Positions 47,400-55,726 of a stretch of 64,000 bases of DNA are shown here, one piece after another. A model generated the notes under the pieces. The model made no database searches, was not told where the DNA came from, and was given only the letters and a program-made list of their open reading frames with translations. The stretch spans positions 575,600 to 639,599 of the forward strand of contig NZ_LN898230.1 in assembly GCF_001457835.1 (NCBI RefSeq). The letters are read 5' to 3'. This DNA is from Fenollaria timonensis (GTDB lineage: Bacteria > Bacillota > Clostridia > Tissierellales > Peptoniphilaceae). The number at the start of each line of letters is the position of its first letter. Positions within the stretch are counted from its first letter, which is position 1. A program made the position numbers and the translations under genes.

Positions 47400-47450
47400 A
47401 CAGATAAATTTGTTAATAAACAATATGTAGTATAAGGAGGTATATCATTA

Positions 47451-48392
47451 ATGTATGATGTAATTATTATTGGAGGGGGCCCTGCAGGACTAGCAGCTGG
47501 CTTATACGCTTCAAGAGCAAGACTTAAAACTCTTATCCTAGAAAAGGAAAAAGCTGGTGGACAAATAGTTATAACTGACGAGGTTGCTAACTATCCTGGT
47601 TCTGTTGAAGAAGCTTCAGGTCCAAGCCTAATTAAGAGAATGAAAGATCAAGTAGACAGCTTTGGAGCTGAATTCGTTTTAGATACTGTTGAAAAACTAG
47701 AACTAAACGATAAAGTTAAAAAAGTTGTTTGCAAAGACAAAACTTATGAAGGCAAGACTGTTATAGTTGCTACAGGCGCTACACCAAGAAAGATTGGTTG
47801 CCCAGGCGAAGTTGAATTTACAGGCAGAGGCGTAAGCTACTGCGCAACTTGCGATGCTAACTTCTTTGAAGACATGGAAGTTTATGTAGTAGGTGGTGGA
47901 GACTCAGCTTTCGAAGAAGCTATGTACTTATCTAAATTTGCTAGAAAGGTTACACTTGTTTACAGAAAAGGCAAAGAAGAAGCACGTGCAGCTGAAAGTA
48001 TTAAAGAAAAGGCATACAAGAATCCAAAACTTGACTACATCTGGAACGCTAATGTTGTAGAAGTAAAAGGTGACGGAATCTTAACAAGCATAGTTCTTGA
48101 AGATACTAAGACAAAAGAACAACGCGAAATATTTGCTGACGAAAACGACGGAACATTTGGTCTATTCGTATTCGTAGGATATATTCCGAAGAACGATATT
48201 GTTGAAGGCATCCTAGATATGGAAGGCGGCTATATCGTTACTGATGAAAACATGCACACAAATATCCCTGGAGTATTTGCAGCTGGAGACAACAGAAAGA
48301 AAGAATTAAGACAAGTTGTTACAGCAACTGCAGATGGAGCTATAGCAGCTACACAAGCTGAAAAGTATATTAACGAAAACTTTGCAGACTAA
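47451..48392 (+). CDS. trxB: Thioredoxin reductase of the glycine reductase operon
   Basis: An NADPH- or NADH-dependent FAD flavoenzyme that reduces TrxA, supplying electrons for glycine reduction. 313 residues. The FAD-binding start is IIIGGGPAGLAAGLYASR (residues 5-22), the redox disulfide is CATC (131-134), the second dinucleotide fold is VVGGGDSAFEEAMYLSKFA and the FAD end is GVFAAGDNRKKELRQVVTA. The second fold is not followed by the classic HRRD-type NADPH pair (it reads VYRKGKEEARA), so cofactor preference is open. It is the first gene after the riboswitch; a grdX gene often found here is absent. Confidence 0.95.
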   Translation: MYDVIIIGGGPAGLAAGLYASRARLKTLILEKEKAGGQIVITDEVANYPGSVEEASGPSLIKRMKDQVDSFGAEFVLDTVEKLELNDKVKKVVCKDKTYEGKTVIVATGATPRKIGCPGEVEFTGRGVSYCATCDANFFEDMEVYVVGGGDSAFEEAMYLSKFARKVTLVYRKGKEEARAAESIKEKAYKNPKLDYIWNANVVEVKGDGILTSIVLEDTKTKEQREIFADENDGTFGLFVFVGYIPKNDIVEGILDMEGGYIVTDENMHTNIPGVFAAGDNRKKELRQVVTATADGAIAATQAEKYINENFAD

Positions 48393-48436
48393 TAGTCTAA
48401 GTATATAAAGTAAAGAAATTTTAAGGAGGAATCGTA

Positions 48437-48751
48437 ATGTTAGAAGTAACAAAAGACAATTTTGAACAAGAAGTTAAACAAGCAGAAGGCTATGTATTAG
48501 TGGATTTCTGGGGTCCTACATGTGAACCTTGCAAGGCTTTAATGCCACACATCCACGCAATGGAAGAAGAATTTACAAACGTTAAATTCACTTCATTTGA
48601 TATTTCAAAGGGTAGAAGATTAGCAATTGGCGAAAAAGTTATGGGCTTACCAGTAATTGCTATTTACAAAGACGGTTCTCAAGTAGACTCAAGAGTTAAA
48701 GAAGACGCTACTAAAGAATCAGTTAGAGAAATGTTAGAAAAATATAACTAA
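48437..48751 (+). CDS. trxA: Glycine-reductase-linked thioredoxin with CEPC active site
   Basis: A 104-residue thioredoxin fold. The active-site segment reads FWGPTCEPCKAL with Cys29-Glu30-Pro31-Cys32 in place of WCGPC. The cis-proline segment is MGLPVIAIYKDG. In glycine-reducing bacteria the operon thioredoxin reduces the oxidised selenoprotein GrdA and has a non-canonical dipeptide between the cysteines. Placement between trxB and grdE supports this dedicated role. Confidence 0.95.
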   Translation: MLEVTKDNFEQEVKQAEGYVLVDFWGPTCEPCKALMPHIHAMEEEFTNVKFTSFDISKGRRLAIGEKVMGLPVIAIYKDGSQVDSRVKEDATKESVREMLEKYN

Positions 48752-48806
48752 AGTTTATTTACTATTTTATAGTTAAATATATTCAAATTTTAAGGGAGGT
48801 GAGATT

Positions 48807-50093
48807 ATGCGTCTAGAAATAGGCAACGTGCTTATTAAAGATGTTCAATTCGGCCAAGAGACAAAGGTAGAAAATGGAGTTCTATATGTAAATAAAGAAG
48901 ACATTATCAATCTTTGCAAGGAAGATGAACACATTAAATCCGTAGACGTAGAAATCGCTAGACCGGGAGAAAGTGTTAGAATCACACCGGTTAAAGATGT
49001 TGTTGAACCAAGAGTTAAAGTTGAAGGACCTGGTGGAGTATTCCCTGGAATTCTTTCAAAAGTTGACGTAGTTGGTTCAGGTAAAACAAACGTTCTTAAA
49101 GGTTGTGCAGTAATGACAACAGGTAAAATTGTTGGTTTCCAAGAAGGTATTGTCGACATGACAGGACCAGGTGCTCAATATACACCATTTTCAAAAACTA
49201 ACAACATTGTAGTTATTGCTGAACCAATTGATGGTTTGAAGCAACACGAACATGAAAAAGCTCTAAGATATTGTGGATTCAAGACTGCAGCTTACTTAGC
49301 TGAAGCAGCAAGAAACTTGACTCCAGATGAAACAGAAGTTTATGAAACACTACCTTTAATGGAAGGTGCTGAAAAGTTCAAAGGACTTCCAAGAGTTGCA
49401 TATGTTCAAATGCTACAATCACAAGGACTTCTACATGACACATACGTTTATGGTGTCGATGCAAAGCAAATAGTTCCTACAATTTTATACCCAACTGAAG
49501 TTTTTGATGGAGCTATAATTAGTGGTAACTGCGTATCATCATGCGATAAGAACCCATCTTATGTACACATGAACAACCCAGTTGTTAAGGAATTGTACAA
49601 AGAACACGGTAAAACTATCAACTTTGTTGGTATGATTATCACTAACGAAAACGTTTATCTTGCAGATAAGGAAAGAAGCTCAAACTGGACTGCTAAACTA
49701 ACTAGATATCTAGATCTTGATGGAGCTGTTGTTTCACAAGAAGGTTTTGGTAACCCAGATACAGACTTAATCATGAACTGCAAGAAGATCGAAGGTCAAG
49801 GCGTTAAGACTGTAATAATTACAGATGAATACGCTGGTAGAGACGGTGCTTCTCAATCGTTAGCAGACGCTGATAAGGCTGCAGATGCAGTTGTAACTGG
49901 CGGTAACGCTAACCAAGTTATTGATCTACCTAAGATGGACAAAGTTATTGGTCACCCTGAATTTATCGATACGATCGCAGGTGGATTTGATGGCTCATTA
50001 AAAGAAGACGGATCAGTAACAGTTGAAATCCAAGCTATAACAGGAGCTACTTCTGAAGTAGGTTTTGGATATTTAACAGCAAGAGGCAAATAA
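48807..50093 (+). CDS. grdE: Glycine reductase component B, GrdE proprotein
   Basis: The precursor of the two smaller subunits of substrate-specific protein B. The 428-residue chain is self-cleaved between Asn241 and Cys242 (segment ISGNCVSSC); Cys242 becomes the pyruvoyl group that forms a Schiff base with glycine. The N-terminal half starts MRLEIGNVLIKDVQFG; EPRVKVEGPGGVFPGILSKVDVVGSGKTNVLKG is a family block. Followed by grdA after 38 bases, matching the usual grdE-A-B order. Glycine rather than sarcosine or betaine specificity is inferred from the riboswitch and from pairing with GrdB rather than GrdF/G or GrdH/I. Confidence 0.95.
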   Translation: MRLEIGNVLIKDVQFGQETKVENGVLYVNKEDIINLCKEDEHIKSVDVEIARPGESVRITPVKDVVEPRVKVEGPGGVFPGILSKVDVVGSGKTNVLKGCAVMTTGKIVGFQEGIVDMTGPGAQYTPFSKTNNIVVIAEPIDGLKQHEHEKALRYCGFKTAAYLAEAARNLTPDETEVYETLPLMEGAEKFKGLPRVAYVQMLQSQGLLHDTYVYGVDAKQIVPTILYPTEVFDGAIISGNCVSSCDKNPSYVHMNNPVVKELYKEHGKTINFVGMIITNENVYLADKERSSNWTAKLTRYLDLDGAVVSQEGFGNPDTDLIMNCKKIEGQGVKTVIITDEYAGRDGASQSLADADKAADAVVTGGNANQVIDLPKMDKVIGHPEFIDTIAGGFDGSLKEDGSVTVEIQAITGATSEVGFGYLTARGK

Positions 50094-50131
50094 TTAATAA
50101 AAAAATAAAAATAGGAAAGGAGAGTTTTTGA

Positions 50132-50605
50132 ATGTCAATATTTAATGAAAATTCAAAAGTTGTTATAATTGGCGACAGAGACGGTATTCCTGGTCCTGCT
50201 ATGGAAGAGTGTATAAAGACAACACCTGCAGAAGTTGTATTCTCAGCTACTGAATGTTTTGTCTGAACTGCCGCAGGCGCTATGGACCTAGAAAACCAAA
50301 ACAGAGTAAAAGAAGCCGTAGATAAATACGGTGCAGAAAACATTATAGTTTTACTTGGTGGAGGAGAATCTGAAACAGCAGGCTTAGCAGCTGAAACTGT
50401 TACAGCAGGTGACCCTACATGGGCTGGTCCTTTAGCCGGAGTCTCGTTGGGACTTAAGGTATACCATGCATTAGACCCTGAATTTAAGGAAAGTGTTGAT
50501 GCAGACGTTTATGACGAACAAATAGGCATGATGGAAATGGTATTAGACGTAGATGCTATTACTAGCGAAATCAAGGCTATCAGAGATGAGTACACTCAAT
50601 ATTAA
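50132..50605 (+). CDS. grdA: Glycine reductase selenoprotein A (Sec at UGA 50264)
   Basis: The small shared selenoprotein A that carries the carboxymethyl-selenide intermediate. Read from the ATG at 50132 behind GGAAAGGAG, the frame is 157 residues if UGA at 50264-50266 is decoded as selenocysteine (residue 45). The context is [18 protein letters not shown], the GrdA signature, with a cysteine three residues... before Sec in CFVU as the redox partner. Stopping at UGA would leave only 44 residues. The downstream part [31 protein letters not shown] is highly characteristic. SelA, SelB, SelD and tRNA-Sec are not in this window. Confidence 0.96.
50264..50300 (+). promoter_or_regulatory. Selenocysteine codon and candidate SECIS region of grdA
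   Basis: UGA at 50264-50266 is followed at once by a small GCC-GCA-GGC hairpin (50270-50278), and AGG/CCT at 50275-50277 and 50285-50288 can pair around a larger loop. Which pairing SelB reads cannot be decided by eye. Confidence 0.5.
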
Positions 50606-50642
50606 TAGTGCCCAAAAATTTTAGTAAAAGGGGGGAAATATG

Positions 50643-51953
50643 ATGAGTAAATTAAGAGTAGTTCATTATATTAACCAATTCTTTGCCGGTGTTGGTGGAG
50701 AAGAAAAAGCTGATATAAAACCTTACGTTGAAGAAAAGGTTATGGGTCCTGGTATGGCTTTAACTGGCCAATTTAAAGGAGAAGCTGAAATTGTTGCGAC
50801 TATAGTATGTGGTGACTCATATTTCGGAGAAAACATTGAAGAAGCAAAAGCAGCTATACTTGAAATGGTTAAAAAATATGAACCTGATCTATTCATCGCA
50901 GGACCTGCATTTAACGCAGGAAGATACGGTGTAGCTTGCGCTACAATAACTGACGCAGTACAATCTGAACTTGGCATTCCTGCAGTAACTGGTATGTATG
51001 TTGAAAACCCAGGTGCTGATATGTTCAAGAAATCAGTATATATTATAAGTACAAAGAACAGTGCGGCTGGCATGGTTGACGCTGTTAAGAAGATGGCTCC
51101 ATTAGCTCTTAAATTAGCTAAGAATGAAGAAATCGGTACTCCAGCAGAAGAAGGATACATCGAAAGAGGAGTAAGATACAATTTATTCGCAGAAGAAAGA
51201 GGAGCAAGAAGAGCTGTTAACATGATGCTTAAGAAGTTAAATGGTGAGGAATATGTTACAGAATATCCAATGCCTAACTTCGATAGAGTTGATCCAAATC
51301 CAGCTATTAAAGATATGGCTCACGCAACTATCGCTTTAGTAACATCTGGTGGTACTTGTCCTAAGGGCAATCCTGATCACATAGAAGCATCATCAGCTTC
51401 CAAATATGGAAGATATGATATTACAGGATTAGATGCATTCACAAGTGAAAATGCTGAAACAGCTCACGGTGGATACGACCCTGTATATGCTAACGAAGAT
51501 CCTAACAGAGTTTTACCTCTTGACATCATGAGAGAATTTGAAAAAGAAGGTAAAATAGGAAAATTATATAATGCATATTTCACAACAGTTGGTAACGGTA
51601 CTGCCGTTGCAAATGCTAAGAAATTTGCTGAAGAATTCTCAAAAGAATTAGTTGAAAACCATGTTGATGGAGTTATATTAACTAGTACCTGAGGTACTTG
51701 TACACGTTGCGGTGCAACAATGGTAAAAGAAATCGAACGTGCAGGAATCCCTGTAGTTCACATGTGTACAGTAGTTCCAATTTCATTAACAGTTGGTGCT
51801 AACAGAATAGTTCCAACAATAGCTATTCCACATCCACTTGGAGATCCAAAACTTGACCACAAGGAAGAAGTTTCTCTAAGAAGAAAGCTAGTTGAAAAAG
51901 CATTACATGCTTTAGAAACTGAAGTTGATGGACAAACTGTTTTCGATAAATAA
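50643..51953 (+). CDS. grdB: Glycine reductase component B selenoprotein GrdB (Sec at UGA 51690)
   Basis: The large selenoprotein subunit of protein B, which attacks the alpha carbon of bound glycine. I start at the second of two adjacent ATGs (50643), seven bases after a G-run at 50630-50635; 50640 is equally in frame. With UGA 51690-51692 read as selenocysteine (residue 350) the product is 436 residues, the normal length. The context LTSTUGTCTRCGATMVKEIERAGIPVVHMCTVVPIS is the GrdB signature. The N-terminus VVHYINQFFAGVGGEEKA is also diagnostic. A naive translation splits this gene at the UGA. Confidence 0.96.
51690..51720 (+). promoter_or_regulatory. Selenocysteine codon and SECIS hairpin of grdB
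   Basis: Beginning 14 bases after UGA, GTTGC (51706-51710) and GCAAC (51714-51718) form a perfect 5-bp stem with loop GGT. Position, GTTGC stem and GGU-containing loop resemble the well-known E. coli fdhF SECIS apical stem. Confidence 0.75.
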
Positions 51954-51971
51954 TTATTTTAGATAATTATA

Positions 51972-51995
51972 TTCGCCCTTTCAATTAAGGGCGAA
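51972..51995 (+). other. Intercistronic hairpin between grdB and grdC
   Basis: A perfect 9-bp stem TTCGCCCTT/AAGGGCGAA around TCAATT, without a following U-run. It lies in a 119-base gap, the largest within the operon. It could stabilise or partly attenuate the transcript. Confidence 0.6.
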
Positions 51996-52072
51996 GTACA
52001 TAATTAGTTTATGTCATAGTTATGCTATGTTATAGATAATTCATAATAAAAAAATATTACGGAGGTGTATGG

Positions 52073-53614
52073 ATGAATTATTCAGTATTAAAGGGTGCGG
52101 CTTATGTATTATTGCAAGCACCTGATATGGTAATCCACAATGGAACTACTCAAACAACAGAAAGAACTCTACATCCAGATTCAGAGTATCTAAAGGCAGT
52201 TCCAAAACATTTAAGAAGTTTTGAAGACTGCGTTAATTATTTACCTAATCAAATTTATATAGGTAATGAAGTTCCTGAAAAGTTAAGAGAAGTGCCTGAA
52301 CCATGGCATGAGCATTTATTAGAAGGTGCTGATAGACATGGCAAAAAGGGTGAAATTCTTCCGCAATCAGAACTTATCGGTATGATGAAAGTTGCTGACG
52401 TATTTGAATTAGTATTTTTAACTAAAGAATTTACTGAACAAGTAAAAAAAGAATTTGAAGAACATCCACTAATAAAAGAAGATCTAATAAAAAGATTAGG
52501 TGAAGGAACTGAATTAGCAGAAATTGAAGGTTTAATCAAAGATCACGGAGCTGAAGCAATCATGAATGAAGACAAAGTTGTTGGTTGTGTAAAGAGAGCT
52601 CATGATGTTGACCAAAACTTATCAGCTCACGTAATGTTTGAAAACTTAGTAGTTAAAGCATCAGGTATATTTGCTGCTTTAAACTGTATAGAAAAGAACC
52701 ATATTGATCCTGAATCAATTGAATATGTAATTGAATGTTCAGAAGAAGCATGCGGTGATATGAACCAAAGAGGTGGCGGTAACTTTGCTAAATCTATAGC
52801 AGAATTAACTGGTTTAGTTAACGCATCAGGTTCAGACGTAAGAGGTTTCTGTGCTGCACCAACTCACTCTTTAATTTCTGCTTCGTCATTAGTACAAGCA
52901 GGTACATTTAAGAATGTTATGGTAGTTGCAGGTGGTTCTAGTGCTAAACTTGGCATGAACGGAAGAGACCATGTTAAGAAAAAAATGCCAATAATCGAAG
53001 ACTGTGTTGCAGGATTTGCATTTGTTGTCTCTCAAAACGATGGAGAACATCCAATAATCAGAACTGATATAGTTGGTAGACACACAGTTGGCACTGGTTC
53101 ATCACCACAAGCAGTTATCACTTCTTTAGTTACAAATCCACTAACAAAAGCTGGATTAAAAATCATAGATGTAGATAAATATTCAGTAGAAATGCAAAAT
53201 CCAGATATAACAAGACCAGCTGGAGCAGGTGACGTTCCTGAAGCTAACTTTAAGATGATAGGAGCTTTAGCTGTAAAGAATGGCGAAATCGAAAGAACTG
53301 CACTTCCTGATTTTATCGTTGAACATGGTATGAAAGGTTGGGCTCCAACTCAAGGCCATATACCTTCAGGAGCACCTTATCTTGGATTTGTTATAGATGA
53401 TATCAAGAGCGGAGCAGTAAAAAGAGCTATGATTGTTGGTAAGGGAAGCTTATTCTTAGGTAGAATGACAAACCTATTCGACGGTGTTTCTATAGTAATC
53501 GAAAAGAACCCAGGAAAGGTTAGCGAAGAAGGCGCAGCATCTGAAGAAACTATCAAGAAATATGTAGCAGATGCAATGAGAGATTTCGCTAAATCATTCA
53601 CAGAAGAAAATTAG
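52073..53614 (+). CDS. grdC: Glycine reductase component C beta subunit
   Basis: Part of protein C, which turns the Se-carboxymethyl group of GrdA into acetyl phosphate through an acetyl-thioester. 513 residues, the family length, with a ketoacyl-synthase/thiolase-like core: ECSEEACGDMNQRGGGNFAKSIAEL and SGSDVRGFCAAPTHSLISASSLVQAG (about 255-280, containing the candidate acetyl-accepting cysteine) and KGSLFLGRMTNLFDG near the end. The start follows GGAGGTG. It is followed by grdD after 10 bases. Confidence 0.94.
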   Translation: MNYSVLKGAAYVLLQAPDMVIHNGTTQTTERTLHPDSEYLKAVPKHLRSFEDCVNYLPNQIYIGNEVPEKLREVPEPWHEHLLEGADRHGKKGEILPQSELIGMMKVADVFELVFLTKEFTEQVKKEFEEHPLIKEDLIKRLGEGTELAEIEGLIKDHGAEAIMNEDKVVGCVKRAHDVDQNLSAHVMFENLVVKASGIFAALNCIEKNHIDPESIEYVIECSEEACGDMNQRGGGNFAKSIAELTGLVNASGSDVRGFCAAPTHSLISASSLVQAGTFKNVMVVAGGSSAKLGMNGRDHVKKKMPIIEDCVAGFAFVVSQNDGEHPIIRTDIVGRHTVGTGSSPQAVITSLVTNPLTKAGLKIIDVDKYSVEMQNPDITRPAGAGDVPEANFKMIGALAVKNGEIERTALPDFIVEHGMKGWAPTQGHIPSGAPYLGFVIDDIKSGAVKRAMIVGKGSLFLGRMTNLFDGVSIVIEKNPGKVSEEGAASEETIKKYVADAMRDFAKSFTEEN

Positions 53615-53624
53615 AGGTGACGAT

Positions 53625-54806
53625 ATGTCAGACAACATTAAGAAAATGATTGGACAAGTTTTTAATGACATCGCTGATGGCTTAGAAACTGGTTCATTCG
53701 GTAAAAAAGTACGTGTTGGCTTAACAAGTTTTGGTAGTGAACACGGTACTGAAAACTTAGTTAAAGCTGCAGAACTTGCTCAATCTAGAGATTCTTCAAT
53801 CGAAGTTGTCCTTATCGGTCCTAAAGCAGAAACTGAATTAACTCAATATGAAGTTTCTGATGAAGATCAAGGCTACAAGAAGATGGAAGAATTGCTAGAC
53901 GCTGGAGAGATAGATGCATGCGTTACTATGCATTATAATTTCCCAATCGGAGTATCTACTGTAGGTAGAGCTGTTACTCCTGGATATGGTAAAGAAATGC
54001 TTATAGCAACAACAACAGGAACATCTTCTGCACACAGAGTAGAAGCAATGGTTCTTAATGGTATCTATGGTTTAATCGTAGCTAAAGCATTAGGTAATCA
54101 AGATCCAAGTCTTGGTATACTAAATGTTGACGGAGCAAGACAAGTTGAAAGAGCTTTTAAACAATTAAACGAAAATGGATTTAATATAAAATTTGCTGAG
54201 TCACACAGAGCAGACGGTGGAGATGTAATGAGAGGGAACGACTTATTACAAGCTTCATGCGACGTTGTAGTTAATGACTCACTTACAGGTAACATCCTTA
54301 TGAAGATGTTCTCTTCATTCACAACTGGTGGCTCATACGAAGCAGCTGGCTTTGGTTATGGACCTGGTATTGGTGAAGACTTCGATAGAACTATACTTAT
54401 AGTATCTAGAGCATCTGGTGTTCCTGTTGTAGCAAATGCACTAACATATGCTGCAAGCCTAGTTAAAGGTAATTTACACAAAGTAGCAAAGTCTACTTTT
54501 GAAGCAGCTAATGCAGCTGGTTTAAAAGATGTTTTAGCATCATTAAATAAAGCTAACGAAAAGAAAGATGATGGTCCAAAGGGAGCAGTAGCAGCTCCAG
54601 CAAAGGAAGTTGTTGAAGAAGCTATCGCTGGTATCGACATACTAGAACTTGAAGATTCAGTTCAAGCACTTTGGAAAGAAGGCATCTATGCTGAAAGCGG
54701 TATGGGTTGTACAGGACCAGTTATCATGGTTAGCACAAAGAACCTAGATAAAGCTAAAGAAGTTTTAGCAAAAGCTGGATATATAACAAGCGATGCAAAT
54801 TGCTAA
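53625..54806 (+). CDS. grdD: Glycine reductase component C alpha subunit
   Basis: The partner of GrdC that releases acetyl phosphate, from which acetate kinase makes ATP. 393 residues with a phosphotransacetylase/PlsX-like fold: VRVGLTSFGSEHG near residue 26, ESHRADGGDVMRGNDLLQASCDVVVNDSLTGNI and the C-terminal GMGCTGPVIMVS segment with Cys362 as the likely thioester cysteine. It ends the glycine reductase operon at a strong terminator. Acetate kinase is not in the window. Confidence 0.94.
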   Translation: MSDNIKKMIGQVFNDIADGLETGSFGKKVRVGLTSFGSEHGTENLVKAAELAQSRDSSIEVVLIGPKAETELTQYEVSDEDQGYKKMEELLDAGEIDACVTMHYNFPIGVSTVGRAVTPGYGKEMLIATTTGTSSAHRVEAMVLNGIYGLIVAKALGNQDPSLGILNVDGARQVERAFKQLNENGFNIKFAESHRADGGDVMRGNDLLQASCDVVVNDSLTGNILMKMFSSFTTGGSYEAAGFGYGPGIGEDFDRTILIVSRASGVPVVANALTYAASLVKGNLHKVAKSTFEAANAAGLKDVLASLNKANEKKDDGPKGAVAAPAKEVVEEAIAGIDILELEDSVQALWKEGIYAESGMGCTGPVIMVSTKNLDKAKEVLAKAGYITSDANC

Positions 54807-54810
54807 TTAA

Positions 54811-54836
54811 AAATGAGGCGCAAGCCTCATTTTTTT
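54811..54836 (+). terminator. Intrinsic terminator of the glycine reductase operon
   Basis: A 9-bp stem AAATGAGGC/GCCTCATTT with loop GCAA, running into a T-run to 54836. Confidence 0.92.
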
Positions 54837-54964
54837 ATGCAAAAATTCGTTTAAACACAGCTATATAGAAATATAGAAATTAAGAAATTAAAAAGATTAA
54901 TCAATACAATCTAAATATTACTATTAAAAAATTAAGATAAAGCATATGAAAATTACTTATTTAG

Positions 54965-54973
54965 TGATATAAT
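54965..54973 (+). promoter_or_regulatory. Extended -10 promoter of the unknown membrane gene
   Basis: TGATATAAT, with a poor -35 (TATGAA) 17 bases upstream. The preceding 130 bases after the grd terminator are A/T-rich with nothing else recognisable. Confidence 0.5.
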
Positions 54974-54988
54974 ATATGTGGTGATACT

Positions 54989-55657
54989 ATGGAAAGAAAT
55001 AAACAATACTTTAAAGAATATATTATGGATTTGCGTTCCATTATCGAGATATCTAGTTTTTCTTTGATGGTACTTAATCTAATCTTGTTACCAATATCAA
55101 AGGTGCATAGACTGGATATAGCACTAAGCATATCATTAATCTTTTATTATCTAATTATAAGACCAAGAATCAAGGATACACAAACATTCTATGTCTTTAG
55201 GATTATTGCGAGTAATGCAACAAGAAGGGCTTTTTTACACTTTTTAATAGTGCGTGTGATAATAAAGAGTGACCTTGAGATGTATACAAATCACTACTTC
55301 ATCAAGTACACTATCATCATGATGATTATATTTATCATGTATTTAATTATACTGGCTTATATTAGTAGTAAGAAGTTTGCTAAGAAAGAAAAGTTTTTTA
55401 AAAACTTCAAGTATAATGATAAATTATTTATTGAGAACTATACATTAGAGAACTTTGAAAACTTTAAATACTATACAAATTTAAGTGCACTTTACTCAGA
55501 CGACAATACCGATAGTGAATTGCTTGATGCTAGACATGAGTATCTTAAGGCTTCACTTGCAGATGAAGAGGAAGATGAAGAATTAGAAAAGATAAGAAAA
55601 GAGATTTTAAAAAAATTAGATGAAGCATATAAGTTTGTAAAATTTGAAAAAAAGTAA
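54989..55657 (+). CDS. Membrane protein of unknown function
   Basis: 222 residues. Hydrophobic segments at about 18-35 (IEISSFSLMVLNLILLPI), 42-56 (LDIALSISLIFYYLII) and 105-125 (YTIIMMIIFIMYLIILAYI) suggest three or four membrane passes. The remaining C-terminal 95 residues are hydrophilic and acidic (ADEEEDEELEKIRKEILKKLDEAYK) and probably helical in the cytoplasm. The GGTGAT seven bases before the ATG is a modest ribosome binding site. I do not recognise the family. It stands alone between the grd terminator and the pyr promoter. Confidence 0.7.
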   Translation: MERNKQYFKEYIMDLRSIIEISSFSLMVLNLILLPISKVHRLDIALSISLIFYYLIIRPRIKDTQTFYVFRIIASNATRRAFLHFLIVRVIIKSDLEMYTNHYFIKYTIIMMIIFIMYLIILAYISSKKFAKKEKFFKNFKYNDKLFIENYTLENFENFKYYTNLSALYSDDNTDSELLDARHEYLKASLADEEEDEELEKIRKEILKKLDEAYKFVKFEKK

Positions 55658-55666
55658 AAAAAGTTC

Positions 55667-55695
55667 TTGACTTTTAAATTTATTAGTAGTATGAT
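55667..55695 (+). promoter_or_regulatory. Promoter for the pyr operon
   Basis: TTGACT (55667-55672), a 17-base spacer and TATGAT (55690-55695). The leader to pyrB is only about 25 bases, too short for a PyrR attenuator. Confidence 0.8.
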
Positions 55696-55726
55696 TATAA
55701 GGATAAAAAAATATAGGGAGGATATT

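Noticed and set aside
50132-50605. grdA as a pseudogene broken by a premature stop
   Set aside because: The UGA lies exactly at the GrdA selenocysteine position, in the signature CFVUTAAGAMD, and the frame continues to normal length.
50643-51953. grdB as two separate genes split at 51690
   Set aside because: The second part has no start signal, and the joined frame with Sec gives the family motif and length.
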